NCBI GenBank assembly: GCA_035695045.1
Contig: DASSEX010000036.1
Coordinates: 1-24,410, forward strand
Length of the DNA stretch: 24,410 nt
Direction of reading: 5' to 3'
DNA from: DASSKP01 sp035695045
GTDB lineage: Bacteria; Actinomycetota; Actinomycetes; JAFAQI01
Shown here: positions 1 to 7,798 of the stretch, in pieces
How the letters are laid out: each line of letters opens with the position of its first letter
Position numbering within the stretch: position 1 is the stretch's first letter
The notes under the pieces: generated by a model
The model's input: the letters and a program-made list of their open reading frames with translations, nothing else
Databases searched by the model: none
What the model was told of the DNA's origin: nothing
Translations under genes and position numbers: made by a program

Positions 1-821
1 TGGCGGACGACGGGAGGCCGCTGTTGGTGCCGGTCGGATTCCTCGAGCATCCCGACGCCGACGCCGGTCTCCTCGCGCTCGTCGATCTGGGCAGGTCCGC
101 GCTCGATCGTTCGTCACGCGTTGCGTCCCGGTTGGCGGCCGCGCTGGACGCGGCGGCCGACGGTCGGCTGGACGCCGGTGGGCTCGCGGCTGTTCTTCTC
201 CGGGCGACGTCGGCGGTGCCCATTCGCAAGGCCGCGGGCGCCGCTGAGGCTCAGCGCCGCCCATGGCGAAGCCACGGTCGTGGGGTCATCGCGATTGCTC
301 TCGCGGTCGCTGTGGCGATCGGCATCGGTGCTGCCTCGAGCCGCCGTGACGGGAGCGGCACTGTGCTCGCCGCACCCGACGCGTCCATCGTGGGCAGCCC
401 ATCTGCTTCTCCGACCTCCTGGCTGTCCGTGATGGCAGATCTCGAACGAGCCAGGGCGCGTGCCTACGCGACAGGAGACCCCGCAATGCTCGATGAGGTC
501 TACGCGCCGGGTTCGCCGCAAGGCGATGCAGACCGCACGCAGCTGCGCCGGCTCGCGCGCGAAGGTCGGCGCGCAGCGGGGCTGCGGGCGTTCGTCGAAG
601 CAGTGCGAGCCGTCTCGGTCGGCAACGTGCGCACGACGCTGACGGTCACCGACGCGTTGACGGCGTACGACGTTGTCGGTGCAGGAGGTCAGGTGATGCG
701 CCGTGGGTCCGGTCGACCTTCGCGCATGTGGACTGTGACCCTCGTCCGCGGCACGACAGGGTGGCGCGTCTGGTCCGTCCGTCCCGCGAGCCGTCAGTCA
801 CCGATCACAGCTGTGCGCTGA
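1..821 (+). CDS. 5'-truncated membrane protein with C-terminal NTF2-like-looking domain, function unknown
   Basis: The reading frame is open from the first complete codon at base 3 to a TGA at 819-821, so the true start probably lies upstream of the window; the TTG at 24 has no convincing ribosome binding site. The visible part has a cytoplasmic-looking Ala/Arg-rich stretch, one hydrophobic helix around residues 94-112 (VIAIALAVAVAIGIGAA), a Ser/Pro linker, and a C-terminal region of about 130 residues beginning WLSVMADLERARARAYATGD and ending GWRVWSV. That region resembles the actinobacterial 'arrives with a GDPxxLxxVYxPGS motif' domain that I would place near the SnoaL/NTF2-like fold, probably outside the membrane. 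I do not recognise the N-terminal half and assign no function. The 3' end overlaps the convergent GMC oxidoreductase gene by 17 bp. Confidence 0.7.
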   Translation, partial: ADDGRPLLVPVGFLEHPDADAGLLALVDLGRSALDRSSRVASRLAAALDAAADGRLDAGGLAAVLLRATSAVPIRKAAGAAEAQRRPWRSHGRGVIAIALAVAVAIGIGAASSRRDGSGTVLAAPDASIVGSPSASPTSWLSVMADLERARARAYATGDPAMLDEVYAPGSPQGDADRTQLRRLAREGRRAAGLRAFVEAVRAVSVGNVRTTLTVTDALTAYDVVGAGGQVMRRGSGRPSRMWTVTLVRGTTGWRVWSVRPASRQSPITAVR

Positions 822-2292
822 ACCGCTCGGCGAAGCGTTCGGCGGCCATCATCGTGATCAGGTGCGGGAACCCGGACGGTGCCGTGGGGAGGATGGAGGC
901 GTCGACGATGCTGAGCCGCTCGATGCCGTGCACGTGGCATTCGGGGTCGACGACAGCGCCATCGTCACTTGTCGGCCCCATGGCGCAGGTGCCGACGGTG
1001 TGGGGATAGGAGTCCGCCCGCCGGGCGAGAGTGCGCAACTCGTCCGGGGCGGCCGGAGCTGTCGTCGGTTCAGCCGAGCACACGGCACGCAGATGTGGGC
1101 TGCGGACAACCTCATGCGCGCGCTCGATGGCCTCGGCAAGTCGCTCCACGTCAACCTGGTCGCACACGCCCGGAAGCCGGATGGACGGCAGCTGCGACGG
1201 GTCCGACGAACGCAGTCGCACCGACCCGCGGGATTCGGGGCGCAGCAGAAGGGCCGCGACCGGCGCCTCGGCCGGGTCTCCCATCGGCGGGAAGGCCCAG
1301 ATCGCGAGATCGGGAGCATCCGCTGACGTTGCCTGGCTGCTGCGCCACGTCGCCAGCAGGTGAAACCGAGGGGTGATCGGACCGTCCGCACGATAGCCAG
1401 GGTCGAGATCGACGCCCGGATGGTCGGCGAGGTTCGCGCCGACGCCTGGCAGGTCGTGCACGACGGAAACTCCGACTGCCTGAAGGTGGTCCGCGGGACC
1501 GATCCCGGAGTGCATGAGGATGACGGGCGTGCCGTAGACGCCTGCCGACAGCACCACCCAGCCGGCGTTGACGACTCGGCCGTCGAAAAGGCGAACGCCG
1601 GTCACCCGACTGCCCTCGACGACGAGTGAGGCCACGGGCGCCTCTGCCTGGACGTGGAGGTTGGCCGGCGTTGCACCGGCCGGCAGATAGCCATCTGCGC
1701 CCGTCACGCGCCTGCCGGCGCGCGCATTCATCGGCATCCGTGCCGCGCCGACGGCGCCCGGCTCGTTGTGATCCTCGATCGTGCCCAAGCCGGCCGCGGC
1801 GAGCGCGGCAAGCGCGGCCGCCTCGTACTCGGAGGGTAGTTCTGCCGGATACCGGGTCACCGGTATCCGCCCGCTGTTGCCGTGCCACGGCCGGTCACCG
1901 AAGTCGAGGTCGTGCTCGAGGCGCTGGAAGTAGGGCAGGAGCGACTCGAACGCCCAGCCCTCGTTGCCCTGCCGGGCCCAGGCGTCGAAGTCTGCCGGCG
2001 AGCCGCGCATCATGAACCGCGTCCGCCACGACGTGCCGCCGACGAGTCGCCCTCGGGCCAGTGGCTCGGTGTCACCCTGGTCGTTCGGCTCGGACTCGTA
2101 GCCCCAGCCGAACTCGCGGTAGGTCACCCAACCGTCGTGCATCTCCGTCGGTGGGTTCGTCCTCAGGTCAGGTCCCGCCTCGAGCAGCAGGACCGACGCC
2201 GAGGTCTTCTCGGCGAGCCGAGCGGCGACGATGCTGCCCGCACTACCCGACCCGACCACCACGACATCGAAGGCGTTGGCGTCCCTGCTCAT
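805..2292 (-). CDS. GMC-family FAD-dependent oxidoreductase (choline dehydrogenase-like)
   Basis: This 495-residue protein is a full-length member of the glucose-methanol-choline oxidoreductase family, which oxidises alcohols with FAD. The N-terminus carries the dinucleotide-binding motif VVVGSGSAGS (about residues 11-20), followed by the acidic ribose-binding end LLLEAGPD. The FAD-contacting segment GRLVGGTSW and the PADFDAWA region follow. The C-terminal domain has the two expected active-site histidines, in YPHTVGTCAMG (about H431) and SGFPHLITMMAAERFA (about H477), matching the His/His pair of glucose oxidase. No signal peptide is visible, so a cytoplasmic enzyme is likely. The substrate cannot be read from sequence; alcohol, choline-like or mycofactocin-linked MftG-like activity are all possible, and no mycofactocin genes lie nearby. 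It stands alone: its 3' end overlaps the upstream partial gene and it is divergent from the lipoprotein gene. Confidence 0.92.
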   Translation of the reverse strand: MSRDANAFDVVVVGSGSAGSIVAARLAEKTSASVLLLEAGPDLRTNPPTEMHDGWVTYREFGWGYESEPNDQGDTEPLARGRLVGGTSWRTRFMMRGSPADFDAWARQGNEGWAFESLLPYFQRLEHDLDFGDRPWHGNSGRIPVTRYPAELPSEYEAAALAALAAAGLGTIEDHNEPGAVGAARMPMNARAGRRVTGADGYLPAGATPANLHVQAEAPVASLVVEGSRVTGVRLFDGRVVNAGWVVLSAGVYGTPVILMHSGIGPADHLQAVGVSVVHDLPGVGANLADHPGVDLDPGYRADGPITPRFHLLATWRSSQATSADAPDLAIWAFPPMGDPAEAPVAALLLRPESRGSVRLRSSDPSQLPSIRLPGVCDQVDVERLAEAIERAHEVVRSPHLRAVCSAEPTTAPAAPDELRTLARRADSYPHTVGTCAMGPTSDDGAVVDPECHVHGIERLSIVDASILPTAPSGFPHLITMMAAERFAERFSAQL

Positions 2293-2440
2293 CGCACCAT
2301 CACTAGCCCCCCGTGTTGCATCACGCCGAGACGGTCAGCGAACTACGGCGAGGATGGCGCAACGGCGATGACCGTGCCCCGCAAACGGCGAATATGGCCT
2401 GGCAGGGGATGCTGCCGCCCGCGTCGAAGATCACGGACTC

Positions 2441-2893
2441 ATGGGGGTTCCACGTGCAGCGGCCGTATTGCTGGTCGCCGTGGTGGCCGGGTCGTCCGCG
2501 GCGGCGTGCGCAGGCCCGCACCCGTCGGAAGAGCCGGTGCATCTCAACGGGTCGTTCCAGCTCACCGATGGTCGCGTTGTGTGCGACATCGACGCCGGGA
2601 GTGCCGGCTGCGAGATGCATCGGCCGACCCTGTGGAAGGTGCCGCCGAAGCCGAGCGGTTGTCACGACGACTGGCTGGGTGGGGTGGAGCTGACGCATCC
2701 ACGGCCCGCGCGATTCGGGTGCTGGTCGGGCGCGCCAGGACTGGGCGTGCCGTCAATACCGGAGGTGAAGACCGGCCGCGTCGTCGTCGATGGACCGATG
2801 CGGTGCAGCGTTCGCCGCGACGGCGTTCGTTGTGAGGACACGTCGACAGGACACGGCTTCGTCTACACCCGCGCCGCCTACCGGCTCTACTGA
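2441..2893 (+). CDS. Secreted Cys-rich lipoprotein, DUF6636-like
   Basis: This 150-residue protein starts with a hydrophobic signal sequence ending in a lipobox-like SSAAAC, so Cys23 is a plausible lipidation site on the outer face of the membrane. The mature part has six further cysteines spaced through short beta-type motifs (RVVCDI, AGCEM, SGCHDDW, FGCWSG, MRCSV, VRCEDT), which suggests three disulfides. It ends GHGFVYTRAAYRLY. The order 'C-DI, GC, C-DW, F-C, C-S, V-C, GHGF-YR' matches what I know of an actinobacterial secreted domain (DUF6636-like). No biochemical role is known to me. The ATG at 2441 is chosen because it precedes the signal peptide directly. The lipobox is imperfect (Ala at -3), so a simple secreted protein is the alternative. 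Confidence 0.8.
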   Translation: MGVPRAAAVLLVAVVAGSSAAACAGPHPSEEPVHLNGSFQLTDGRVVCDIDAGSAGCEMHRPTLWKVPPKPSGCHDDWLGGVELTHPRPARFGCWSGAPGLGVPSIPEVKTGRVVVDGPMRCSVRRDGVRCEDTSTGHGFVYTRAAYRLY

Positions 2894-2897
2894 CGAG

Positions 2898-3194
2898 TCA
2901 GTCGTCGCTGGACGCGACGACCTTCCCGATCTGGCGGTCCGGCGGTCCCGCGAGATACGGGATCACGTTCTCGCGCATCCACGAGTTCCCGACTTCCGTC
3001 GCAACTCTGTCCAAGGTCTCGGCCGAGTCGGCGAGCACGACGAGGACGACCTCGTCGTCGCTGATCTCGATCACGTGCAGCGCCTTGAACCCCGGCACCT
3101 CGCGCGCCAGCGGCGGCACCTCTGCCTGCGCGCGAGACCAGACGTCCGGCGGGATCGGCTCGCTCAGGCGGAGGCGATTGACGACGGCATGCAT
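2898..3194 (-). CDS. Antibiotic-biosynthesis-monooxygenase (ABM)-like small protein
   Basis: A 98-residue protein beginning MHAVVNRLRLSEPI and ending IGKVVASSDD. The pattern of an N-terminal beta strand, an amphipathic helix with PGFKALHVIEIS, a strand VVLVVLAD, and a helix ETLDRVATEVGNSWMREN is that of a dimeric alpha/beta-barrel (ABM-like) family common in actinobacteria. The role is unknown; such proteins can be haem-degrading or quinone-oxidising enzymes, but no diagnostic residue supports either here. The open frame extends to 3329, but residues before MHAVV are Arg-rich and unlike the family, so I start at 3194. With that start the gene overlaps the end of the upstream small Cys-rich gene by 31 bp on the same strand. 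No strong Shine-Dalgarno sequence is visible, and translation may be coupled to the upstream gene. Confidence 0.75.
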   Translation of the reverse strand: MHAVVNRLRLSEPIPPDVWSRAQAEVPPLAREVPGFKALHVIEISDDEVVLVVLADSAETLDRVATEVGNSWMRENVIPYLAGPPDRQIGKVVASSDD

Positions 3195-3382
3195 GATCGC
3201 GAACCTACGCGGCTCGCAGCCGCCTGGGAACTCTCCCGCAGGCCGTCGCGCAGCTCGTCGTCCGTCATCACGAGATAGACCAGTGGACAGTCGGCCGGCC
3301 CGGATACGTCGAGCTGGCACAACGTGCACGGGTCACCCGGGCGGACAGGACACCGCGCGTCTGGTTTCGTTCGCCGGCCCAT
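3164..3382 (-). CDS. Small Cys-rich protein, DUF6767-like
   Basis: A 72-residue protein whose core is CPVRPGDPCTLC, then GPADC, then LVYLVMTDDELRDGL. Four cysteines with C-x7-C-x2-C spacing plus a fourth in GPADC suggest a metal (zinc or Fe-S) site or paired disulfides. I recall a short actinobacterial family (DUF6767-like) with exactly this CPxRPGxPCTLC...DC...VYLVM pattern and no known function. The start at 3382 (MGRRTKPDARC) is preceded by GAGGA with 7-nt spacing; the alternative ATG at 3409 adds nine residues and has no such site. There is no signal peptide. The gene overlaps the following ABM-like gene by 31 bp, suggesting a shared transcript. Confidence 0.7.
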   Translation of the reverse strand: MGRRTKPDARCPVRPGDPCTLCQLDVSGPADCPLVYLVMTDDELRDGLRESSQAAASRVGSRSCMPSSIASA

Positions 3383-3464
3383 GCCGACATCCTCGGCCGC
3401 CCGGGCCACCCTCCGGCAGGGCCATTGGTCCCCAAAGCGGGCAATTTCACGAAGACCGCAGATC

Positions 3465-3827
3465 TCAGGTCTCCGCCAGCTGGCGCTCGATCCAGCGCGT
3501 GATGACGTCGACGACGTACTCCTGCTGGGCAGCGCTCAGCTCGGCGCCGGCTGCAATGCCGTGCCACTTCGACAGGCAGGTCCGGCAGCAGGTCGCGGTC
3601 GCGTGCTGCGCGACGAAGACGGGATGACCGCGGTACGGCGTCTGCTTCCCGTCCTTGCGAGGGTAGGCGGGTGCCAGCCGCTGCCTGACGATGTCGCGCG
3701 CCTGCAGGCGCAAGGTGGACGCCGTGCGCGACTCGGCAGTGACGCGGTCAGGACCGCGCAAGGCGAACCGTGCCCGAAACGGTTGCGTCGCGAGCCGGGC
3801 GAGTCGTTCGTCGATCTCGTCCGTCAT
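3465..3827 (-). CDS. DUF4186 family protein
   Basis: A 120-residue protein starting MTDEIDERLARLATQPF. It carries the family hallmark segments DIVRQRLAPAYPRKDGKQTP, RGHPVFVAQHATATCCR, KWHGIAAGAELS and YVVDVITRWIERQL. The conserved His/Cys cluster (GHP, QHATATCCRTCL, KWH) looks like a possible metal-binding or catalytic site, but the function of DUF4186 is not known to me. The open frame extends upstream to 3959, inside the epimerase gene. The family begins at about this Met and ATG 3825-3827 lies 10 bp after the epimerase stop codon, so I place the start at 3827 and expect coupling to that gene. Confidence 0.88.
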   Translation of the reverse strand: MTDEIDERLARLATQPFRARFALRGPDRVTAESRTASTLRLQARDIVRQRLAPAYPRKDGKQTPYRGHPVFVAQHATATCCRTCLSKWHGIAAGAELSAAQQEYVVDVITRWIERQLAET

Positions 3828-3837
3828 GAGGTGCGAG

Positions 3838-4731
3838 TCAGTCGACGAGTGCGCGAAGCGCCGCGTCGATGTCGGCGAAGGTGAACGTGAACCCGGCCGC
3901 CTCCAGCCGGGCGGGCAGCACTCGCTGGCTGACCAACGCGCCCTCCTCGGCGAACCCACCGAGCGCCGCTTTCAGCGCCACGGACGGCACGACAGCGACA
4001 GCCGGGCGATGCACTGCCCGCGCGAGGGCCTTCGTGAACTCCTTGTTGCGCACCGGCTCCGGAGCAGTGACATTCACGGGGCCGGAGAGGTCGTCGTCGG
4101 CCATCAGATAGCGCACTGCCGCGACGTGGTCGGCGATGCTGATCCACGAGAACCATTGCCGGCCACTGCCGAGCCGCCCGCCGAGACCGAGCTTGAAGAT
4201 CGGCAGCATCTGCTTGAGCAGGCCGCCGTCTGCGGACAGCACGATGCCGGTGCGGATGTTGACGACGCGCACCCCTGCCTCGGACGCAGGCGCGCTCGCC
4301 GCCTCCCAGTCACGAACCACCGACGCGAGAAACCCGTCGCCGCTCGGCGAGCTCTCGTCGCAGGCTTCCTCGCCGGTGTCGCCGTAGTAGCCGACGGCCG
4401 ATCCGCTCACGAGGACGCGGGGTGGTTGCGCGGCGGATGCGATCGCCTGCGCCACCGCGGTCGTGCCGGACACCCGGCTCTCGCGGATCACCCGCTTGTA
4501 GTCCTCGGTCCAGCGGTGGTCGCCGATGCCGGCGCCCGCGAGGTGCACGACGGCGTCCACACCGTTGACGACGTCAGGTTCCAGGAACCCGCTCGACGGC
4601 TGCCACTGCACTTCGTCCGCAGCGCGGGGCGCGTGCCGCACCAGGCGGAGTACGTCGTGGTTGTCCGCGCGCAGGTTGCGCACGAGCGCTGACCCGATGA
4701 GACCGGTCGATCCGGTGACGACGACCTTCAT
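3838..4731 (-). CDS. TIGR01777 family NAD(P)-dependent epimerase / SDR oxidoreductase
   Basis: A 297-residue extended short-chain dehydrogenase. The Rossmann motif TGSTGLIGSAL lies at residues 6-16, and VDAVVHLAGAGIGDHRW, SGSAVGYYGDTGE and WEAAS are typical of the YfcH/SulA-like TIGR01777 group. The C-terminal part (LGGFAEEGALVSQRVLPARL, AGFTFTFADIDAALRAL) is the small DUF1731-type domain that closes this family. The reaction is not established for the family; a nucleotide-sugar or small-molecule epimerase/reductase is usually assumed. M. tuberculosis has a relative (Rv2216) directly next to dlaT, and here too the gene sits 31 bp downstream of the E2 acyltransferase gene on the same strand, so co-transcription is likely. 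Confidence 0.93.
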   Translation of the reverse strand: MKVVVTGSTGLIGSALVRNLRADNHDVLRLVRHAPRAADEVQWQPSSGFLEPDVVNGVDAVVHLAGAGIGDHRWTEDYKRVIRESRVSGTTAVAQAIASAAQPPRVLVSGSAVGYYGDTGEEACDESSPSGDGFLASVVRDWEAASAPASEAGVRVVNIRTGIVLSADGGLLKQMLPIFKLGLGGRLGSGRQWFSWISIADHVAAVRYLMADDDLSGPVNVTAPEPVRNKEFTKALARAVHRPAVAVVPSVALKAALGGFAEEGALVSQRVLPARLEAAGFTFTFADIDAALRALVD

Positions 4732-4762
4732 GGTCGTCGTTCGTGAGCGAGCGGTAGGCGGA

Positions 4763-6289
4763 TCAGAGCCCTAGCTCCGCCTCGAACTCGCCCTCTTCGA
4801 GCCGTTCCTTCACGGACGACACGAACCGCGCAGCGTCCGCGCCGTCGACCATCCGGTGGTCATAGGTGAGCGCGAGGTAGAGCATGTGCCGCACGGCGAT
4901 GACCTCGCCCACGTCCGGGTCGTCGACGACGACGGGGCGCTTGACGATCGCTCCCGTGCCGAGGATGCCGACCTGCGGCTGGTTGATGATCGGCGTGTCG
5001 AAGAGCGCGCCGCGCGAGCCGGTGTTGGTCAGCGTGAACGTGCCGCCGCCGAGCTCGTCGGGCGTGATCGAGTTGCTCCGGGTGCGGTCGGCGAGGTCCG
5101 CGATCTTGCGGGCGAGACCCGCGAGGTTGAGGTCGCTCGCGTCCTTGATGACCGGCACGAGCAGGCCCCGCGGCGTGTCCACGGCGATGCCGAGATGCAC
5201 CGCGTCGTGGTAGGTGACGGTGCCGCCCTCGAGGTCGATGGAGGAGTTGACCGCGGGGTGCTCGCGCAGCGCCTCACAGACCGCGAGAGCGAAGAACGGC
5301 ATGTACGAGAGCTTCACGCCCTCACGTGCCTCGAAGTCGCCCTTCGCCCGGTCGCGCAGCCGCGCGATGCGGGTGATGTCGGCCTCGAGCACCGTCGTCA
5401 GCTGCGCCGAGATCTGCAGCGACTCGGTCATCCGCTCCGCGATGACGCGGCGCAGCCGCGACAGCTTTTCGGTCCGGCCGCGCAGCGAGGTGTCCGGCGC
5501 CGGCTGCGGCGCCCGCTCGGCCGATGCCTTGGCGGGAGCGGTCGCGGACTTCGCGGCCGGAGCTGCCGGGCGCTCGCCGCCGCTCTGCCGCTGCGCCGGC
5601 GCCTTCGCACCGCCGCTCTTGGCCGCGTCGAGCACGTCCTGCTTGCGAATGCGGCCGCCGACTCCCGTGCCGTTGACCTGCGCGAGGTCGACGCCGTGCT
5701 CCGCCGCGAGGCGTCGGACCAGTGGGGTGACGTACGACGGCCCGCGACCGTCCGCGTCGTCGTCCTCGCTGTCGGTCTGCGCCGGGGCGTCCGCCTGCGC
5801 CGCCGCCTCGTCTTCCTGTGGCGCCGGCTTCTCGCGCTGCTCCTGCTGGTCAGCGCTGTCGTCGGCGACCGCTTCCTTCTCCTCGGTGGCGGCGGCCGAC
5901 TCCGAGGGCTCCTGCTCCTTCTCGGGCTCCGGCTCGGCCGGCGAGGACTCTTCGGCCTTGGCCGGCTGCTCGTCGCCGCCCTCCTCTGCCTCTTCGACCT
6001 TCTCCGCCGCCTGCTCGGCCTGGGCGGCGCCGTCGTCGCCACCCCCGCCGCTGCCGTCCTCGATGACCGCGAGCTCGGATCCGACCTCGACGGTCTCGTC
6101 CTCGCCGACCTTGATCGCCTTCAGCACGCCGGCGGCGGGCGACGGGATCTCGGTGTCGACCTTGTCCGTCGAGACCTCGAGCAGGGGTTCGTCGGCCTCG
6201 ACCCGATCGCCCTCCTGCTTCAGCCACCGGGTGACGGTGCCCTCGGAGACGCTCTCACCGAGGCGCGGCATCGTGACGGAGATGGCCAT
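4763..6289 (-). CDS. sucB: 2-oxo acid dehydrogenase E2 (dihydrolipoyllysine acyl/succinyltransferase)
   Basis: A 508-residue E2 core subunit that moves the acyl group from lipoate to CoA in a 2-oxoacid dehydrogenase complex. Residues 1-77 are a single lipoyl domain with the lipoylated lysine in EVSTDKVDTE (K43). Residues about 80-183 are a long Glu/Ala/Pro linker. Residues about 186-224 are the peripheral-subunit-binding domain (YVTPLVRRLAAEHGV...VGGRIRKQDVL), followed by a second Ala/Pro linker. The catalytic domain runs from about 275 and ends with the active-site motif YDHRMVDGADAARF (H478). Many actinobacterial SucB/DlaT proteins carry two lipoyl domains; this one has one. GGAAGGA lies 5-8 nt before the ATG. 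It lies 27 bp after lpdA (E3), so E3 and E2 are probably made together. Whether the substrate is 2-oxoglutarate, pyruvate or branched-chain oxoacids cannot be told. Confidence 0.93.
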   Translation of the reverse strand: MAISVTMPRLGESVSEGTVTRWLKQEGDRVEADEPLLEVSTDKVDTEIPSPAAGVLKAIKVGEDETVEVGSELAVIEDGSGGGGDDGAAQAEQAAEKVEEAEEGGDEQPAKAEESSPAEPEPEKEQEPSESAAATEEKEAVADDSADQQEQREKPAPQEDEAAAQADAPAQTDSEDDDADGRGPSYVTPLVRRLAAEHGVDLAQVNGTGVGGRIRKQDVLDAAKSGGAKAPAQRQSGGERPAAPAAKSATAPAKASAERAPQPAPDTSLRGRTEKLSRLRRVIAERMTESLQISAQLTTVLEADITRIARLRDRAKGDFEAREGVKLSYMPFFALAVCEALREHPAVNSSIDLEGGTVTYHDAVHLGIAVDTPRGLLVPVIKDASDLNLAGLARKIADLADRTRSNSITPDELGGGTFTLTNTGSRGALFDTPIINQPQVGILGTGAIVKRPVVVDDPDVGEVIAVRHMLYLALTYDHRMVDGADAARFVSSVKERLEEGEFEAELGL

Positions 6290-6316
6290 GGGGTCCTTCC
6301 TGGCGGGACGGTCGGG

Positions 6317-7705
6317 TCAGCCGTGGACGTGCAGGGGCTTGCCGGCGAGCGCGAGGTGCGCCTCGCCGATCGCCTCCGACAGTGTCGGGTGCGGGTGGAT
6401 GAGCTGCGCGACCTCGAGCGGCAGCGCCTCCCAGTTGGTGATGAGCTGCGCCTCCGCGATGAGGTCCCCTACCCGCGAACCGACCATGTGCACGCCCAGG
6501 ACGCGACCGTCCTTCTCGGCCACGACCTTGCACGCGCCGCTCGTCTGCAGAATCTGTGCCCGGCCGTTGCCGGCGAGGTCATAGGTGAACTCCACGACCT
6601 CGTGCCCGCGCTCCTTGGCCTGTGCCGACGTGATGCCGACGCTCGCGACCTCCGGCTCGGAGTAGGTGATGCGCGGGACGCCGTCGTAGTCAACCGTCGG
6701 CGGATGCAGGCCGGCGACGTGCTCGGCGACCATGATCCCCTCGGCGAACCCCACGTGCGCGAGCTGAAGTCCGGGCCGCAGGTCGCCGATCGCGTAGACG
6801 TTGTCGAGGTTGGTCCGGCAGTGGGCGTCGACCTTCACGAAGCCGCGCTCCATCTCGAGGCCGACCTCGTCGTAGCCGAGGCCGTCCGATACCGGACCGC
6901 GTCCCACGGCGACGAGCAGCAGCTCGGCGTCGTACGTCGTCCCGTCCTCGAGGGTCACCGTCACGCCCGAGTCGGTCGTCTTCGCCTCGGCGAACTTCTT
7001 GCCGAGCGAGAACGCGATGCCGCGCTTGCGGAACGCGCGCTCCAGCAGCTTGGAGCTCGACTCCTCCTCGAGCGGCAGCAGGTGGGGGAGCGCCTCGACG
7101 ATCGTGACCTCGGCGCCGAACGACTTCCACACGCTGGCGAACTCGACGCCGATCACGCCACCGCCGAGTACGACCACAGAGGACGGCACCCGGTCGAGCC
7201 GCAGCGCGTGCTCGCTGGTGATGATCCGCTCGCCGTCGACGTCGAGCCCGGGCAGTGACCGCGAGTAGGAGCCGGTGGCGAGCACGACGGCCTTCGACGC
7301 CTCGTAGCGCGCACCGTCGACCTCGACGGCATTGGGGGCGACGAGCTTTCCGGTGCCCTCGACGACCTCGATCTTGCGCTGCTTGATCAGGCCGGACAGA
7401 CCCTTGTGCAGCCGGCTGACGACGCCGTCCTTGTAGGAGTTGACGGTGTCCATGTCGATGCCGTCGAGAGACGAGCGCACCCCGACCTTCTCGCCCTCGC
7501 GGGCGGCGTCGGCGACCTCCGCCGCGTGGAGCAGCGCCTTCGTCGGGATGCACCCGCGGTGCAGGCAGGTGCCGCCGACCTTGTCGCGCTCGACGAGGAT
7601 CACCGACAGGCCGAGCTCGGCGGCGCGCAGCGCGCACGCGTATCCGCCGCTGCCGGCGCCGAGGATGACGAGATCGGCGGTACGGGACCCGGACGAATCG
7701 GCCAC
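6317..7705 (-). CDS. lpdA: Dihydrolipoyl dehydrogenase (E3)
   Basis: A 462-residue flavoprotein that reoxidises dihydrolipoyl groups with NAD+ in 2-oxoacid dehydrogenases and the glycine cleavage system. FAD-binding GAGSGGYACALRAA is at about 16-29 and the redox-active disulfide is in GGTCLHRGCIPTKALL (C47/C52). The NAD-binding motif is VVVLGGGVIGVEFASVW, the second FAD motif is NVYAIGDL, and the interface active-site pair is in HPHPTLSEAIGEAH near the C-terminus. I choose the GTG at 7705 (VADSSGSRTADL) because GAGGTG lies 7 nt upstream; the in-frame ATG at 7753 adds 16 residues and no better site. The gene is upstream of sucB, and a gcvT gene lies about 2.3 kb away, divergently oriented, which could draw on the same E3. 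Confidence 0.95.
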   Translation of the reverse strand: MADSSGSRTADLVILGAGSGGYACALRAAELGLSVILVERDKVGGTCLHRGCIPTKALLHAAEVADAAREGEKVGVRSSLDGIDMDTVNSYKDGVVSRLHKGLSGLIKQRKIEVVEGTGKLVAPNAVEVDGARYEASKAVVLATGSYSRSLPGLDVDGERIITSEHALRLDRVPSSVVVLGGGVIGVEFASVWKSFGAEVTIVEALPHLLPLEEESSSKLLERAFRKRGIAFSLGKKFAEAKTTDSGVTVTLEDGTTYDAELLLVAVGRGPVSDGLGYDEVGLEMERGFVKVDAHCRTNLDNVYAIGDLRPGLQLAHVGFAEGIMVAEHVAGLHPPTVDYDGVPRITYSEPEVASVGITSAQAKERGHEVVEFTYDLAGNGRAQILQTSGACKVVAEKDGRVLGVHMVGSRVGDLIAEAQLITNWEALPLEVAQLIHPHPTLSEAIGEAHLALAGKPLHVHG

Positions 7706-7798
7706 GGAGGAGCACCTCGCAGGAAGTGACGGCGTTGTCGCCGCCATTCTCACACTGCGCTGTGCCGGTGCCGCGAGGCCGTCTCGGCTATGCGCCGA

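Noticed and set aside
4856..7258. 800-residue open frame on the plus strand
   Set aside because: It lies antisense to sucB and lpdA, both with complete family motifs. The translation is Arg/Val/Leu-rich low-complexity sequence produced by GC bias.
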